Source: Brasilonema angustatum HA4187-MV1 (GTDB taxonomy: Bacteria > Cyanobacteriota > Cyanobacteriia > Cyanobacteriales > Nostocaceae). Taken from it: a stretch of DNA of 64,000 bases. Below, in pieces: positions 8,927 through 16,768 of the stretch. The position numbers were made by a program, and so were the translations under genes. Below the pieces are notes generated by a model. It was not told where the DNA came from. It was given only the letters and a program-made list of their open reading frames with translations, and did not search any database. Position 1 is the first letter of the stretch. Each line of letters starts with the position of its first letter. Where the stretch lies: the NCBI GenBank assembly GCA_019359695.1, contig JAHHGV010000046.1, positions 1-64,000 on the forward strand, in the 5' to 3' direction.

Positions 8927-9091
8927 TCACCGAGGGTTAGGGTAGGATTGTGTGTGGTGCCATAAGCGGAGCTTAAAGCATAAAGGCTTATCGCGTATAT
9001 CTCTAGCAGTGGCAACAAACTCTCGTAAGTCAACACTATCCACAAACCATTGCTCTGCTTCTAAAGGTTTAAGAATGGTAGCGTCAGACAT
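8927..9091 (-). CDS. small ORF, 54 residues, unknown, possibly truncated
   Basis: In the gap between the OYE gene and the TauE/SafE gene, the minus strand holds a 54-codon ORF starting MSDATILKPLEAEQWFVDSV. The first 33 residues look protein-like. The rest coincides with an imperfect palindrome (ATAAGC and GCTTAT, 8960-8995), which suggests a repeat interrupted a longer gene. I do not recognise the family. It could be a chance ORF; the remainder of 8766-9266 shows nothing else. Confidence 0.25.
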   Translation of the reverse strand: MSDATILKPLEAEQWFVDSVDLREFVATARDIRDKPLCFKLRLWHHTQSYPNPR

Positions 9092-9266
9092 AGGATTTTA
9101 GATCGTTGATTGTAGATTTGGGCTTCAGACAGACGCGGGACACTCTGTTTGGTGTTCTAGCCGCACTTGTGCCAGTAAACAACGGTAATTCGATTAACTT
9201 TATGACTATTAATGGTTTAATAGTAACAATTCAGGCGATAATTGCTGATGACGAGTGATACTTTTT

Positions 9267-10043
9267 ATGACTGTTATCCAAATATTTATTCTGATTGGAG
9301 TTTTCTTGATAGCAAGCATTATCAGCGTCATTACTGGTAGTACTTCTCTAATTACCGTACCTATAATGTTTCAGGTTGGTATTGATCCGCGCACTGCTCT
9401 TGCTACTAATATGCTGGCATTAACCTTGATGAGCGTTGGTGGCACATTGCCTTTTCTTGGGAAAGGAGTGATTGATCGTCGTCGCTTACCACTACTGATA
9501 TTACTAACGCTCTTCGGTTCAATTTTGGGAGCATTACTTGTTTTTATTGTTCCGTCAAAATCAATACCGTTTATTATCTCTATCTCAATGATTGCAGTTG
9601 CTGTGTTTTCAATCGTCAACCGAGATGCCGGAATAGTGCCAATAGAGGGAGTGCCTTCACAAGTAGCAGAAATAACGGGATATGCGGCTACCTTCATATT
9701 TGGTATCTATGGAGGCTTTTTCAGTGGCGGCTATGTAACACTGCTGACAGCAGCCTACATAATGCTATTTCGCATGACATTTGTCCAGGCAATAGCTACT
9801 ACTAAACTCATCAATATATTTTCCTCACTTGTTGCTACCATAATTTTCATGATGCAGGGAATTGTGGATTACAAACTAGGCTTTATTCTTGGTATCGCTA
9901 TGTTCTTTGGTGGAATTATTGGAGCGCGTATTACACTCAGATTAAGTAACGCCTGGTTGAAACGTATCTATCTGACAGCAATAACTATTCTTGCCTTCGT
10001 AACACTCTATAAACAAGAGCAAAAAGCACCTCAAACAAACTAA
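9267..10043 (+). CDS. TauE/SafE-family sulfite/sulfonate-type exporter
   Basis: A 258-residue polytopic membrane protein. It has the hallmark duplicated architecture: ISVITGSTSLITVPIMFQVG with GIDPRTALATNMLAL in the first half, and FIFGIYGGFFSGGYVTLLTA with GMTFVQAIATTKLIN-like sequence in the second. TauE/SafE proteins are proposed to export sulfite, sulfoacetate or related anions released during sulfonate breakdown. That suits the many desulfonation genes here, because FMNH2- or 2-oxoglutarate-dependent desulfonation yields toxic sulfite. The ATG at 9267 is chosen over a GTG at 9255. The specific substrate is inferred from family and context. Confidence 0.85.
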   Translation: MTVIQIFILIGVFLIASIISVITGSTSLITVPIMFQVGIDPRTALATNMLALTLMSVGGTLPFLGKGVIDRRRLPLLILLTLFGSILGALLVFIVPSKSIPFIISISMIAVAVFSIVNRDAGIVPIEGVPSQVAEITGYAATFIFGIYGGFFSGGYVTLLTAAYIMLFRMTFVQAIATTKLINIFSSLVATIIFMMQGIVDYKLGFILGIAMFFGGIIGARITLRLSNAWLKRIYLTAITILAFVTLYKQEQKAPQTN

Positions 10044-10076
10044 CTATTAATGCGATTGAGTCTTTGTTAAAACTAC

Positions 10077-10190
10077 TCAGGGCGAGCGCAAAAAAATGAT
10101 AGTTACGATACCACTAGCAACAGAAGTCAATGCTCCACCTAACACAGCAGCGACGAAGAGAAAACAAGCTTGGGCACTGATCAAATTCAC
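10077..10190 (-). pseudogene. possible TauE/SafE N-terminal fragment
   Basis: A 37-codon minus-strand frame reads AQACFLFVAAVLGGALTSVA then SGIVTII, resembling the first membrane helix and glycine-rich loop of TauE/SafE proteins (VAGLLGGALNSVAGGG). It overlaps by 4 bp the end of the methyltransferase at 10187 and has no continuation. It may be a decayed second exporter opposite the intact one. The match is short and the call tentative. Confidence 0.3.
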
Positions 10191-10966
10191 TTCCTCGCAC
10201 ACAAAAAGCGATAACCGACATCAATTTCTGAGAAATTTCTGATTTCTCCATATTTCGCATTCCATTTTCCAGTTGACAAATCTTCTTTAAGTCTGATAAC
10301 TCCCTGTTCAACTTCATCTGCATCAGCTAAAGCCAAAGCTGATATATTCGCACGAACTTCCGGATTCAAATATATTTCTGGTCGTCTCCATCCAGATGCA
10401 GCAAACATATCTGTTAAATCATGGGGAAGTTTAAAAGTAGAAATTTCAACGCTTCTTTGGGTATGACTTTGAATGAGTTCAACAACATCGTTGATCGGTG
10501 GAAAAACACGAAAATCATAGTCACGATATACAGGAAAATAGTCAGCTATCCAAAGCTTTTCACAAAGTCGAGGGTCGAATGTCAGAAAAACTAATGCTCC
10601 TTTTTTCGTAATTCGATGCATTTCTCTAACTGCCTTGTGTAAATCAGAAAAATGATGTGTTGCTAAAATACAAATTACTCCATCGACAGATGCATTCGCC
10701 AAAGGAATATTTTCTGCATAACCAGCGAAATATTTTACCTGTGCATGTTCGACAGATTGAGAACGCATGACCGATGAAGGTTCGACAGCGTAAACTGAAT
10801 ATTCTCGTTCAGCGATCGCTCGACTATAACCTCCTGTACCAGCACCAATATCAGCAATAATACTTTTCTTTGGTAGGTTGAGTAAATCAATTAGAAAATT
10901 GACAATTCTCAGATCGGGAAGACGCGAATTAGAGTAGACTTTGCCAATGGAATTGTAGATAGTCAT
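10187..10966 (-). CDS. class I SAM-dependent methyltransferase (UbiE/Methyltransf_11 type)
   Basis: A 259-residue methyltransferase with motif I IADIGAGTGGYSRAIAE (about residues 37-53), an acidic strand-2 end (YAVEPSS), and post-I/II motifs AENIPLANASVDGVICILAT then HHF. The pattern is that of Methyltransf_11 enzymes acting on small molecules. Its start is 2 bp from the stop of the 2-hydroxyacid dehydrogenase upstream, so the two are probably one transcript with 10969-12950. The substrate is unknown; the coupling to 2-hydroxyacid dehydrogenases hints at small organic acid metabolism. Confidence 0.82.
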   Translation of the reverse strand: MTIYNSIGKVYSNSRLPDLRIVNFLIDLLNLPKKSIIADIGAGTGGYSRAIAEREYSVYAVEPSSVMRSQSVEHAQVKYFAGYAENIPLANASVDGVICILATHHFSDLHKAVREMHRITKKGALVFLTFDPRLCEKLWIADYFPVYRDYDFRVFPPINDVVELIQSHTQRSVEISTFKLPHDLTDMFAASGWRRPEIYLNPEVRANISALALADADEVEQGVIRLKEDLSTGKWNAKYGEIRNFSEIDVGYRFLCARK

Positions 10967-10968
10967 TA

Positions 10969-11943
10969 TTAGTAACCAGCATTTTTATCCACAACATTTC
11001 GCAGGGGCTTTCCGTGGCGATAGCGTGTTAAATTATCAAGAAAAAGTGCAAGCGTTAAGCGTAGCTCTGCCGTAGGCAATCGCTCTTTTACTTTGGATGA
11101 ATGAGCAGAACAGTGGGGTGTAATAAAAACATTCGGTAACGTCCAAAATGAACTTTCTGGTGGCAGTGGTTCCGTAAACACCGTATCTAAAGCTGCACCA
11201 GCAATCCAACTTTCCTGCAACGCTTTTAACAGTGCAGGTTCATCCACAATTTTGCCACGAGCAATATTTATCAAATAAGCATCGGCACGCATTGAGCGCA
11301 GTACTTCTGCATTAATCATGCCCTCGGTTTCCTTTGTCAAAGGTGTAGCAATAACTACGTATTCTGCTTCGTTTAGGAGTGCTTTCCACTCATTTGCACC
11401 CACCACTTTGTCAAAGTTTGGTAATGGTTGCGGGTGACGACGGCTTCCAAAAATCCGCATCCCAAAAGCTTTGGCACGGGCAGCAATTTCTTGCCCAATT
11501 CCGCCTGCACCGATAATTAATAATGTCTTATCTTGCAGTTCTTCAATTTGAAAACCTCTTTGCCATTGCTGTTGAGTTTGTAGCTTGTGCAAGCTTGGCA
11601 GTTGCTTAGCATAAGACAACATATAAGCAATGACAAATTCGGCAATGGGAATCGCATGAACTCCCGCACCGTTAGTCAGGATGATGTCACGTTCTAAGTA
11701 TTTTGGTGTCAGGACATTATTTACACCTGCATTCGGTGCATGATGCCAACGCAGTGCAGGTGCAGATTCTAAGACTTTATGCAAAGTTGTGGGTTTCAGA
11801 TAATAAAGCCAACTGAAGTAGACTTCGGCATCTGTAGCATCACCGTCCAGATTGCCATCAATATCTACCCGGACAAATGTTGTATCGCTAGGTAGATGCG
11901 GCTTAAGCTCATCAGCAGCTTCTATCGGTAGAATGAGTTTCAT
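10969..11943 (-). CDS. D-isomer-specific 2-hydroxyacid dehydrogenase, copy A, with in-frame repeat
   Basis: A 324-residue NAD(P)-dependent dehydrogenase that interconverts 2-oxo and D-2-hydroxy acids. The Rossmann motif LLIIGAGGIGQEIAARAKAF lies near residue 145, followed by INIARGKIVDEPALL (catalytic Arg), a Glu in TVFTEPLPP and the catalytic His in FITPHCSAH. A neighbouring paralogue (12003-12950) aligns along its whole length. Near the C-terminus this copy has LPTAELRLTLA where the paralogue has IVK, and these extra eight residues are encoded by the dispersed repeat at 11052-11083. The insertion is distal to the active site, so activity may persist. The 2-oxoacid is unknown. Confidence 0.9.
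   Translation of the reverse strand: MKLILPIEAADELKPHLPSDTTFVRVDIDGNLDGDATDAEVYFSWLYYLKPTTLHKVLESAPALRWHHAPNAGVNNVLTPKYLERDIILTNGAGVHAIPIAEFVIAYMLSYAKQLPSLHKLQTQQQWQRGFQIEELQDKTLLIIGAGGIGQEIAARAKAFGMRIFGSRRHPQPLPNFDKVVGANEWKALLNEAEYVVIATPLTKETEGMINAEVLRSMRADAYLINIARGKIVDEPALLKALQESWIAGAALDTVFTEPLPPESSFWTLPNVFITPHCSAHSSKVKERLPTAELRLTLALFLDNLTRYRHGKPLRNVVDKNAGY
11052..11083 (-). repeat. small dispersed repeat, copy 3 (in frame in a gene)
   Basis: Exact match to copy 1 (2815-2846) but inverted in the window. It lies inside the 2-hydroxyacid dehydrogenase gene and adds 24 bp relative to the adjacent paralogue. Because copy 1 is read in the opposite direction by its host gene, the element is open in more than one translation frame. 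Confidence 0.8.
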
Positions 11944-12002
11944 GATAATTGTTAATAGCCCGACGCCAAACGATATTAGTAGTCTAATTCAGCTTTCTTG
12001 CA

Positions 12003-12950
12003 TTAGTAACCTACATTTTTGTCCACAACGTTACGTAGTTTTTCTTTGTTCCGATAACTTGTCAAATTGTCGAGGAATAACTTCACAATGCGACTACGAA
12101 GTTGTGGTGTCAGTGCTGAACAATGAGGTGTGATGAATGCATTGGGCAAAGACCAAAAGGGACTTTCTGGTGGTAGTGGTTCTGATTCAAAAGTGTCTAA
12201 TCCAGCACCAGCAATCCAACCTTCACGTAAAGCAGTCAGTAAAGCATCTTGATCCACAATTGCACCACGAGCTATATTAATCAGATAGGCAGTGGGACGC
12301 ATTAACCGTAATGTCTCCGCATTAATCAAGCCTTTGGTTTCCGGTGTTAAAGGTGTGGCAATGACTATATAATCTGCTTCCGGAAGAAGTGCTTTCCATT
12401 CATTCGCACCGACTATTTTATCGAAATTCGCTAATGGTTCAGGATTTCGGCGACTACCCCAAATTTGCATTCCGAAAGCTTTAGCGCGCAGAGCAATTTC
12501 TTGACCAATATTTCCTGTTCCAATAAGAAGTAAAGTTTTTTTGTACAATTCCTGTAACTCTAACCACTTGTGCCAGTAGTGATTAGTTTGTAAATCTTGC
12601 AATTTCTGAACATTCTTGGCATGATAAAGCATGAAGTTCAGTACAAATTCCGCGATTGGAATAGCATGAACTCCTGAGCCATTGGTAAGAATGATATCGT
12701 GTGACAAAAATGTGGGTGTGAGAATATGATTCACACCGGAACTAGGTGTATGCTGCCAACGAATTGTAGGTGCTGCTGCTAAAACTTTGTGCAGGGTAGT
12801 ACTTTTCAACTTGAATCCGTTGAGATAAACTTCTGCTCCACTAGGATCACCATCAAAATTACCATCAGGATCTACACGTACAGATGTAATTTCTGAGGGT
12901 AACAATGGCTCAATATCATCAGCAAGTTCTACAGGTAAGATAATTTTCAT
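12003..12950 (-). CDS. D-isomer-specific 2-hydroxyacid dehydrogenase, copy B
   Basis: A 315-residue paralogue of the gene at 10969. It has the same motifs: LLLIGTGNIGQEIALRAKAF, INIARGAIVDQDALL, DTFESEPLPPESPFW and FITPHCSAL, with the shared C-terminal NVVDKN-x-GY. The start MKIILPVELAD at 12950 matches the paralogue's MKLILPIEAAD; an upstream TTG at 12959 is unlikely. The two genes are 59 bp apart on the same strand and arose by tandem duplication. They probably sit in one operon with the SsuA-like gene upstream (13027-14046), so the substrate may derive from a sulfonate carbon skeleton; that is inference. Confidence 0.9.
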   Translation of the reverse strand: MKIILPVELADDIEPLLPSEITSVRVDPDGNFDGDPSGAEVYLNGFKLKSTTLHKVLAAAPTIRWQHTPSSGVNHILTPTFLSHDIILTNGSGVHAIPIAEFVLNFMLYHAKNVQKLQDLQTNHYWHKWLELQELYKKTLLLIGTGNIGQEIALRAKAFGMQIWGSRRNPEPLANFDKIVGANEWKALLPEADYIVIATPLTPETKGLINAETLRLMRPTAYLINIARGAIVDQDALLTALREGWIAGAGLDTFESEPLPPESPFWSLPNAFITPHCSALTPQLRSRIVKLFLDNLTSYRNKEKLRNVVDKNVGY

Positions 12951-13026
12951 AACTGACAAAAAGTAATATTATCACACAAGAAAGTATAAAAATCCCTTGT
13001 GCCCTTTCTCTAATTAAAGTTCATTT

Positions 13027-14046
13027 TTACTGTTGTGGCACAATCCAATCATTCAACTTAAAATCAGAGTTAGCTAATTTCTGCGAGACTAAAAATTTCT
13101 TTGTACCTTCCAACAATTGCAATCCTCGAGTCGGGAAGGGTTCTTCCGGAAATTGTTCTACAGGGAAAGAAGCCTTGATCACATCAATTGGATATCCTGA
13201 AACCTCGGTATGAAACTTGTAGTAAGCTTCTGGATTCGCTTTGATATTTTTGACAGATGCTTGTTTAATCTGATTCCACTTTTGCGGAAAATCTGGATGT
13301 TTAGCTAAGAAAGCTTCTGTCGCAACAGTTACGCTGGTTCCTGGTAAGTCTGGGTGTTTGGTTGCTTCATCAATCACTGGATAGCCCTTTGATTTTAACA
13401 GTGGTCCTGTACCAGTTGCTGCTGCGATCGCTGCCACATCACCCCGTTCTAGTGCTGCTTGTGCTTCACTAGGTAGTAGATGAACCACAGTGACGCGATC
13501 GCTAAGACCGGACTTTTGCAATAATCCAATCAAGTAGCGATGTAAATATGACCCTTTTGAGGTGGCTACCTTTTGCCCCTTCAATTCAGCCAAGGAACGC
13601 GGTCCGTTTTTCTTCCCTATTAACCAAGCATTCATCCCGACTTGTTCTTGACCAATTAAGCGCGTAGGAATACCTTTTGCTTTGGCGACAAGTGCAGGTG
13701 TATCCCCATAAATACCTACATCAACTTCCCCCGCCACCAAGGCTTCATTCAAGTTGGGACCATTCGGAAAACTTACTGTTTTGACTTCTGCAATCCCTAA
13801 TTTTTGCAATTGGGGTAAGAGTTTACCTTGATGGATTGCCCAGCCTGTGGGTCCTGTGGGTACTTTGATCTGATTTACACTAATAAAACCCAAACGCAAG
13901 GTAGAAGTCTTAGCTGTGTCTGAGGTTTTGGGTTTAGGTACAGCTTGTGAAACCGTTTGACTGGAACTGCAAGCACTGCTGAATAATAGGAGGCAGCTTG
14001 CAGCTAGGGTAGAAAATTTCAGAAAAGATAGATGCTTAGTCATCAT
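13027..14046 (-). CDS. SsuA-like ABC transporter substrate-binding lipoprotein 1
   Basis: A 339-residue periplasmic-binding protein of the NMT1/SsuA class. A signal peptide ends in a lipobox (LLLFSSAC, Cys near residue 26). The mature protein has GPNLNEALVAGEVDVGIYGD followed by TPALVAK, ELKGQKVATSKGSYLHRYLI and a hinge region with LPSEAQAALERGDVAA. Compared with the other four in the window it is the most divergent, with GDTPALVAKAKG replacing GE[ST]PP-FAQAAG. It lacks its own permease or ATPase and may feed the transporter at 23199/27641. A terminator-like hairpin (14079-14102) separates it from the ferredoxin gene. Confidence 0.85.
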   Translation of the reverse strand: MMTKHLSFLKFSTLAASCLLLFSSACSSSQTVSQAVPKPKTSDTAKTSTLRLGFISVNQIKVPTGPTGWAIHQGKLLPQLQKLGIAEVKTVSFPNGPNLNEALVAGEVDVGIYGDTPALVAKAKGIPTRLIGQEQVGMNAWLIGKKNGPRSLAELKGQKVATSKGSYLHRYLIGLLQKSGLSDRVTVVHLLPSEAQAALERGDVAAIAAATGTGPLLKSKGYPVIDEATKHPDLPGTSVTVATEAFLAKHPDFPQKWNQIKQASVKNIKANPEAYYKFHTEVSGYPIDVIKASFPVEQFPEEPFPTRGLQLLEGTKKFLVSQKLANSDFKLNDWIVPQQ

Positions 14047-14078
14047 GACTGATGCAAGAAAAATTATTAAGAGAAAAA

Positions 14079-14102
14079 TCTGAGCGGAAGTTTCCGCTCA
14101 GA
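14079..14102 (-). terminator. Rho-independent-type terminator/attenuator
   Basis: A perfect 11-bp stem TCTGAGCGGAA with TTCCGCTCAGA around a GT loop, followed on the minus strand by TTTTTCTCTTAATAATTTTTC. It lies between the ferredoxin stop (14146) and the SsuA start (14046), so it can end the FAD-ferredoxin transcript or reduce read-through into ssuA. Confidence 0.65.
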
Positions 14103-14145
14103 AGCTTGAGAGTTCACTAAGGAAGATAAAACAGAAGCGAGAAAG

Positions 14146-14475
14146 CTATTTCAACTGCTTAAGTATTAAATGAGTTGAATCTTGTTTTGCTGTGTTAGTG
14201 CGATCGCGTCCCCAACCGATATTATTCCGGTAGCTGCCCAAAAGTCCAGTTTCTTTAAGTGATTTTTCGTCCACTGACTCCAGAGGTTCAACTTGCGGTG
14301 CTACATACAAAGCATCGACAGGACAATACAGTTCGCACATGAAACAGGTTTGACAATCACTTTGTCTAGCAATAATAGGTGGTGCATCTGGCACTTTGTC
14401 AAAGACGTTTGTCGGGCAAACGTTAACGCAAAGATTACATTCAATGCACCGCGACTCACTGACTAACTCAATCAT
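14146..14475 (-). CDS. 2x[4Fe-4S] ferredoxin-like electron carrier (AprB-like)
   Basis: A 109-residue protein with two [4Fe-4S] motifs, CIECNLCVNVCPTNVF near residues 11-26 and CQTCFMCELYCPVDALY near 42-58. The first eight Cys are all present. The tail of about 45 residues is not a known domain. It lies 95 bp downstream of the FAD protein gene, in the same order as an AprA/AprB or fumarate-reductase pair. The likely role is to pass electrons to or from that flavoprotein. Whether the pair works on a sulfur substrate is inferred from the SsuA gene that follows. Confidence 0.85.
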   Translation of the reverse strand: MIELVSESRCIECNLCVNVCPTNVFDKVPDAPPIIARQSDCQTCFMCELYCPVDALYVAPQVEPLESVDEKSLKETGLLGSYRNNIGWGRDRTNTAKQDSTHLILKQLK

Positions 14476-14570
14476 GTCGATTTTGGATTGGGGATAACAT
14501 CTTGGGAAAACCCGATTTGCAAAAGCCTCTTTGTTGACTTTCTTCTTTGCGTGAGTTTAAAATTCTGAGA

Positions 14571-16244
14571 TTATGCAGCAGCACCCACTTTGACTTTTGT
14601 CTGGTGTAGAGGTGTTGCTTTCACCCAGACTTGATCCAAACCACCACTCGTTAAATAGTGTTGTTGGTTCGCATCCATCTCTGGATAGTCTAGGTGTTTG
14701 TGCATACCGCGAGTCTCTTTACGTTGTAGGGCGCTGCTGTACATCCATCGGGCTGTGGCTACCATTGCAGCTGCTTCCCTCACCCGGACAATGTTGTGAG
14801 TGTCTACTTGACTAGTGCGAATCTCTTTCCAGAGGTGATTTAATCTGTGCAATGATTCTGTCAAGCCTTTTTCGTTGCGGAAATAATTGCGATCGTACGG
14901 GAAGACTTCAGCTTGGGTTGCTTGGATAACTTCTTCGGTGTTGATTTGATGAGCAGCACTGCAGGCGGGTTTCCCGCCGTAGGTGACTGACGAACCCGAA
15001 GGGTGTTGACTAGCATTTGTCAATCCCGCTTCACCGACTGCTTGAACAGAACGCTGTGTTCTCCACCCAGCAAACTTATGGGCATATTCAGCCGCAGATT
15101 TTCCAGCCCAGTATCCAGAAGATATCGCCCAAGCTGCATTGTGACTACCACCACCAGTAAACCCACCACAAATTAATTCTCGTGTGGCAGCATCGCCAGC
15201 CGCATAAAGTCCCTGAACTGATGTGGCGCAGGTAAAATCGACAATCCGAATGCCACCCGTACCACGTACTGTTCCTTCTAAACGCAAGGTAACAGGGAAG
15301 CGTTGGGTAAAGGGATCGATACCTGCGCGATCAAGAGGTAAGAAGAAATTAGGCTGTGCCTTCCGCATATGTGCCTGCATTTCTTCAGTCGCTTGATCCA
15401 AGATGGCGTAAACTGGTTGTGTCAACAGGGTTTGAGCAATAACTGAACGTCCTCGTTGGGAACCTGCACCAGGTATCGGTGTGCCATCTTCGTAAGTAAA
15501 AGTTGCCCAATTGTAAAACAGGGTTTTGGTGACAGAGGAAAAGGCGGGAGAGATGCCGTAGGCGTTGGAAAACTCCATTCCCGACATCTCAACACCCGCT
15601 TCTGCTGCCATTAGGTATCCATCCCCAGTCAACACATTGCAACCGAGTGCCTTGCTCAAAAAAGCACAGCCACCAGTCGCAATGATTACTCCACCTGCAC
15701 GCACAACCCATTGCTTGCCAGTCTGACGGTTAACCCCCGTTGCCCCAGCAACAGCACCTTCTGCATCTACCAATAGTTGCAAGGCGGGACTATGATCTAA
15801 TATTGTTACCCCCGCCCGTTTAATTTGCTTGCGCATCAAGCGCATATATTCGGGTCCCTGTAGACTGCGTCGATAGGGTTTTTGCTGTTGATCAACAGGA
15901 AAGGGATAACCCCACTTTGCTAATAGGTTGACGTTTGTGTAAGTTTGATTCAATACTTGCTGCATCCAGTCACGGTTGGAGAGAAATCCCCCCAAAGCTT
16001 CTCGACTCGCGATCGCAGCTTCTCTACTTTCGGGTTCTGGTGCTACATACCACACACCATTACCCGATGCTGCTGCACATCCACTGGTACCGCAGTAACC
16101 CTTATCTACCAAAACAACTCTCGCACCAGCAGATGCAGCACTCCAAGCAGCCCAAGTACCAGCCGGACCACCGCCAATAACTAGAACATCTGTCTGTAAA
16201 TTGGGATCAACATCAATATTAATAGTAGATGAACTCTGGGTCAT
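14571..16244 (-). CDS. FAD-dependent oxidoreductase of the AprA/fumarate reductase flavoprotein family
   Basis: A 557-residue flavoprotein. The N-terminal dinucleotide-binding motif is VLVIGGGPAGTWAAWSAASA followed by GARVVLVDKGYCG. Later come GVIIATGGCAF, GMEFSNAYG, and the FAD-closing GLYAAGDAATRE with CGGFTGGGSHNAAWA. The C-terminal helical domain starts near QINTEEVIQATQAEVFPYDR, as in AprA and SdhA. About 35 residues before it (VGEAGLTNASQHPSGSSVTY then GGKPACS) correspond to a GC-rich palindromic repeat and look inserted. The gene pairs with the ferredoxin downstream. Upstream lie the conserved 34-bp palindrome (16394-16427) and a Cys-rich upstream ORF. It has a good SD (GAGGCGAGG). The substrate is unknown. 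Confidence 0.85.
   Translation of the reverse strand: MTQSSSTINIDVDPNLQTDVLVIGGGPAGTWAAWSAASAGARVVLVDKGYCGTSGCAAASGNGVWYVAPEPESREAAIASREALGGFLSNRDWMQQVLNQTYTNVNLLAKWGYPFPVDQQQKPYRRSLQGPEYMRLMRKQIKRAGVTILDHSPALQLLVDAEGAVAGATGVNRQTGKQWVVRAGGVIIATGGCAFLSKALGCNVLTGDGYLMAAEAGVEMSGMEFSNAYGISPAFSSVTKTLFYNWATFTYEDGTPIPGAGSQRGRSVIAQTLLTQPVYAILDQATEEMQAHMRKAQPNFFLPLDRAGIDPFTQRFPVTLRLEGTVRGTGGIRIVDFTCATSVQGLYAAGDAATRELICGGFTGGGSHNAAWAISSGYWAGKSAAEYAHKFAGWRTQRSVQAVGEAGLTNASQHPSGSSVTYGGKPACSAAHQINTEEVIQATQAEVFPYDRNYFRNEKGLTESLHRLNHLWKEIRTSQVDTHNIVRVREAAAMVATARWMYSSALQRKETRGMHKHLDYPEMDANQQHYLTSGGLDQVWVKATPLHQTKVKVGAAA
14964..15003. repeat. GC-rich palindromic repeat inside the FAD protein gene
   Basis: The palindrome GGCGGG-TTT-CCCGCC at 14964-14978 is followed by CGAACCCGAAGGG at 14991-15003. 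The reverse complement CCCTTCGGGTTCG recurs in intergenic DNA at 50608-50620, followed there too by a CAGT-type sequence. The gene frame stays open through it. Confidence 0.55.
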
Positions 16245-16321
16245 TGAATTCCTCGCCTCAATATTCGCTTCTTACGTACCAGAGAAAAACTTGGACAATA
16301 ACACAATGAAAAAACTAATTG

Positions 16322-16381
16322 TTAAGAGCAATTATGGCAATAAGAACAACTTATTAACGTAAGTTTTGGTTGTACTAGCAT
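16322..16381 (-). CDS. Cys-rich upstream ORF (19 residues), possible leader peptide
   Basis: Minus-strand ORF MLVQPKLTLISCSYCHNCS, ending 77 bp before the FAD protein start. Three of its last eight residues are Cys. It begins only 12 bp after the 34-bp palindrome, and its ribosome-binding site is weak, so translation is uncertain. It is listed because a clearer Cys-leader ORF lies upstream of ssuB. Confidence 0.3.
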   Translation of the reverse strand: MLVQPKLTLISCSYCHNCS

Positions 16382-16393
16382 CTAGACTACCAT

Positions 16394-16427
16394 AAAATAC
16401 GGTTAATATGTCAGTTTACAGTATTTT
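16394..16427. promoter_or_regulatory. 34-bp palindromic operator candidate (FAD protein promoter)
   Basis: AAAATACGGTTA, a 10-bp spacer, then TTACAGTATTTT. The arms match at 10 of 12 positions and the ATAC to GTAT distance is 24 bp. The arrangement is the same as at 22829-22862 and 46560-46593. It is about 150 bp upstream of the FAD protein start. Confidence 0.6.
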
Positions 16428-16628
16428 ACTGTTTCTTAAGACTTGCACAATTTATTCAAAAAATCAAGGGTAGTTTTTATAAAACTTAAGAATCAGAATA
16501 TAAGGCTTGCTTTTCGAGTACTAATATGTGAATATGCAAGTGTGTTTAAGTTCAATCAGCAAAATCTCAAAAATTACCGTTTTTTTTCTAAATTTTGACG
16601 ATATAGGGGGCTTGCGATATTGCTTCAG

Positions 16629-16659
16629 TTTCAGTTGGGGTTTAAATCCCCAACTGAAA
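16629..16659. repeat. perfect 12-bp-stem hairpin
   Basis: TTTCAGTTGGGG and CCCCAACTGAAA around the loop TTTAAAT. It lies in the 523-bp gap between the aldo/keto reductase stop (16769) and the FAD gene promoter. No U-tract follows on either strand, so it is either a 3'-end stabiliser for the reductase transcript or a dispersed palindrome. The rest of the gap holds a short GC-rich repeat near 16720-16755 and the regulatory sequences listed. Confidence 0.6.
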
Positions 16660-16768
16660 ATGTCTTTTATTTTGAGAGAAGTCTGAGCGCCGGCTTCCGG
16701 CAATCAGAACTTCGGTGATTTTGAGATTGCGTCGCAACGCTGACGCAACGCTACGCGATTTTGAATTG

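Noticed and set aside
16521-16703. A 60-codon minus-strand frame around the perfect hairpin
   Set aside because: Its middle is the hairpin palindrome itself and the rest is Lys/Ile-rich spacer without a ribosome-binding site.
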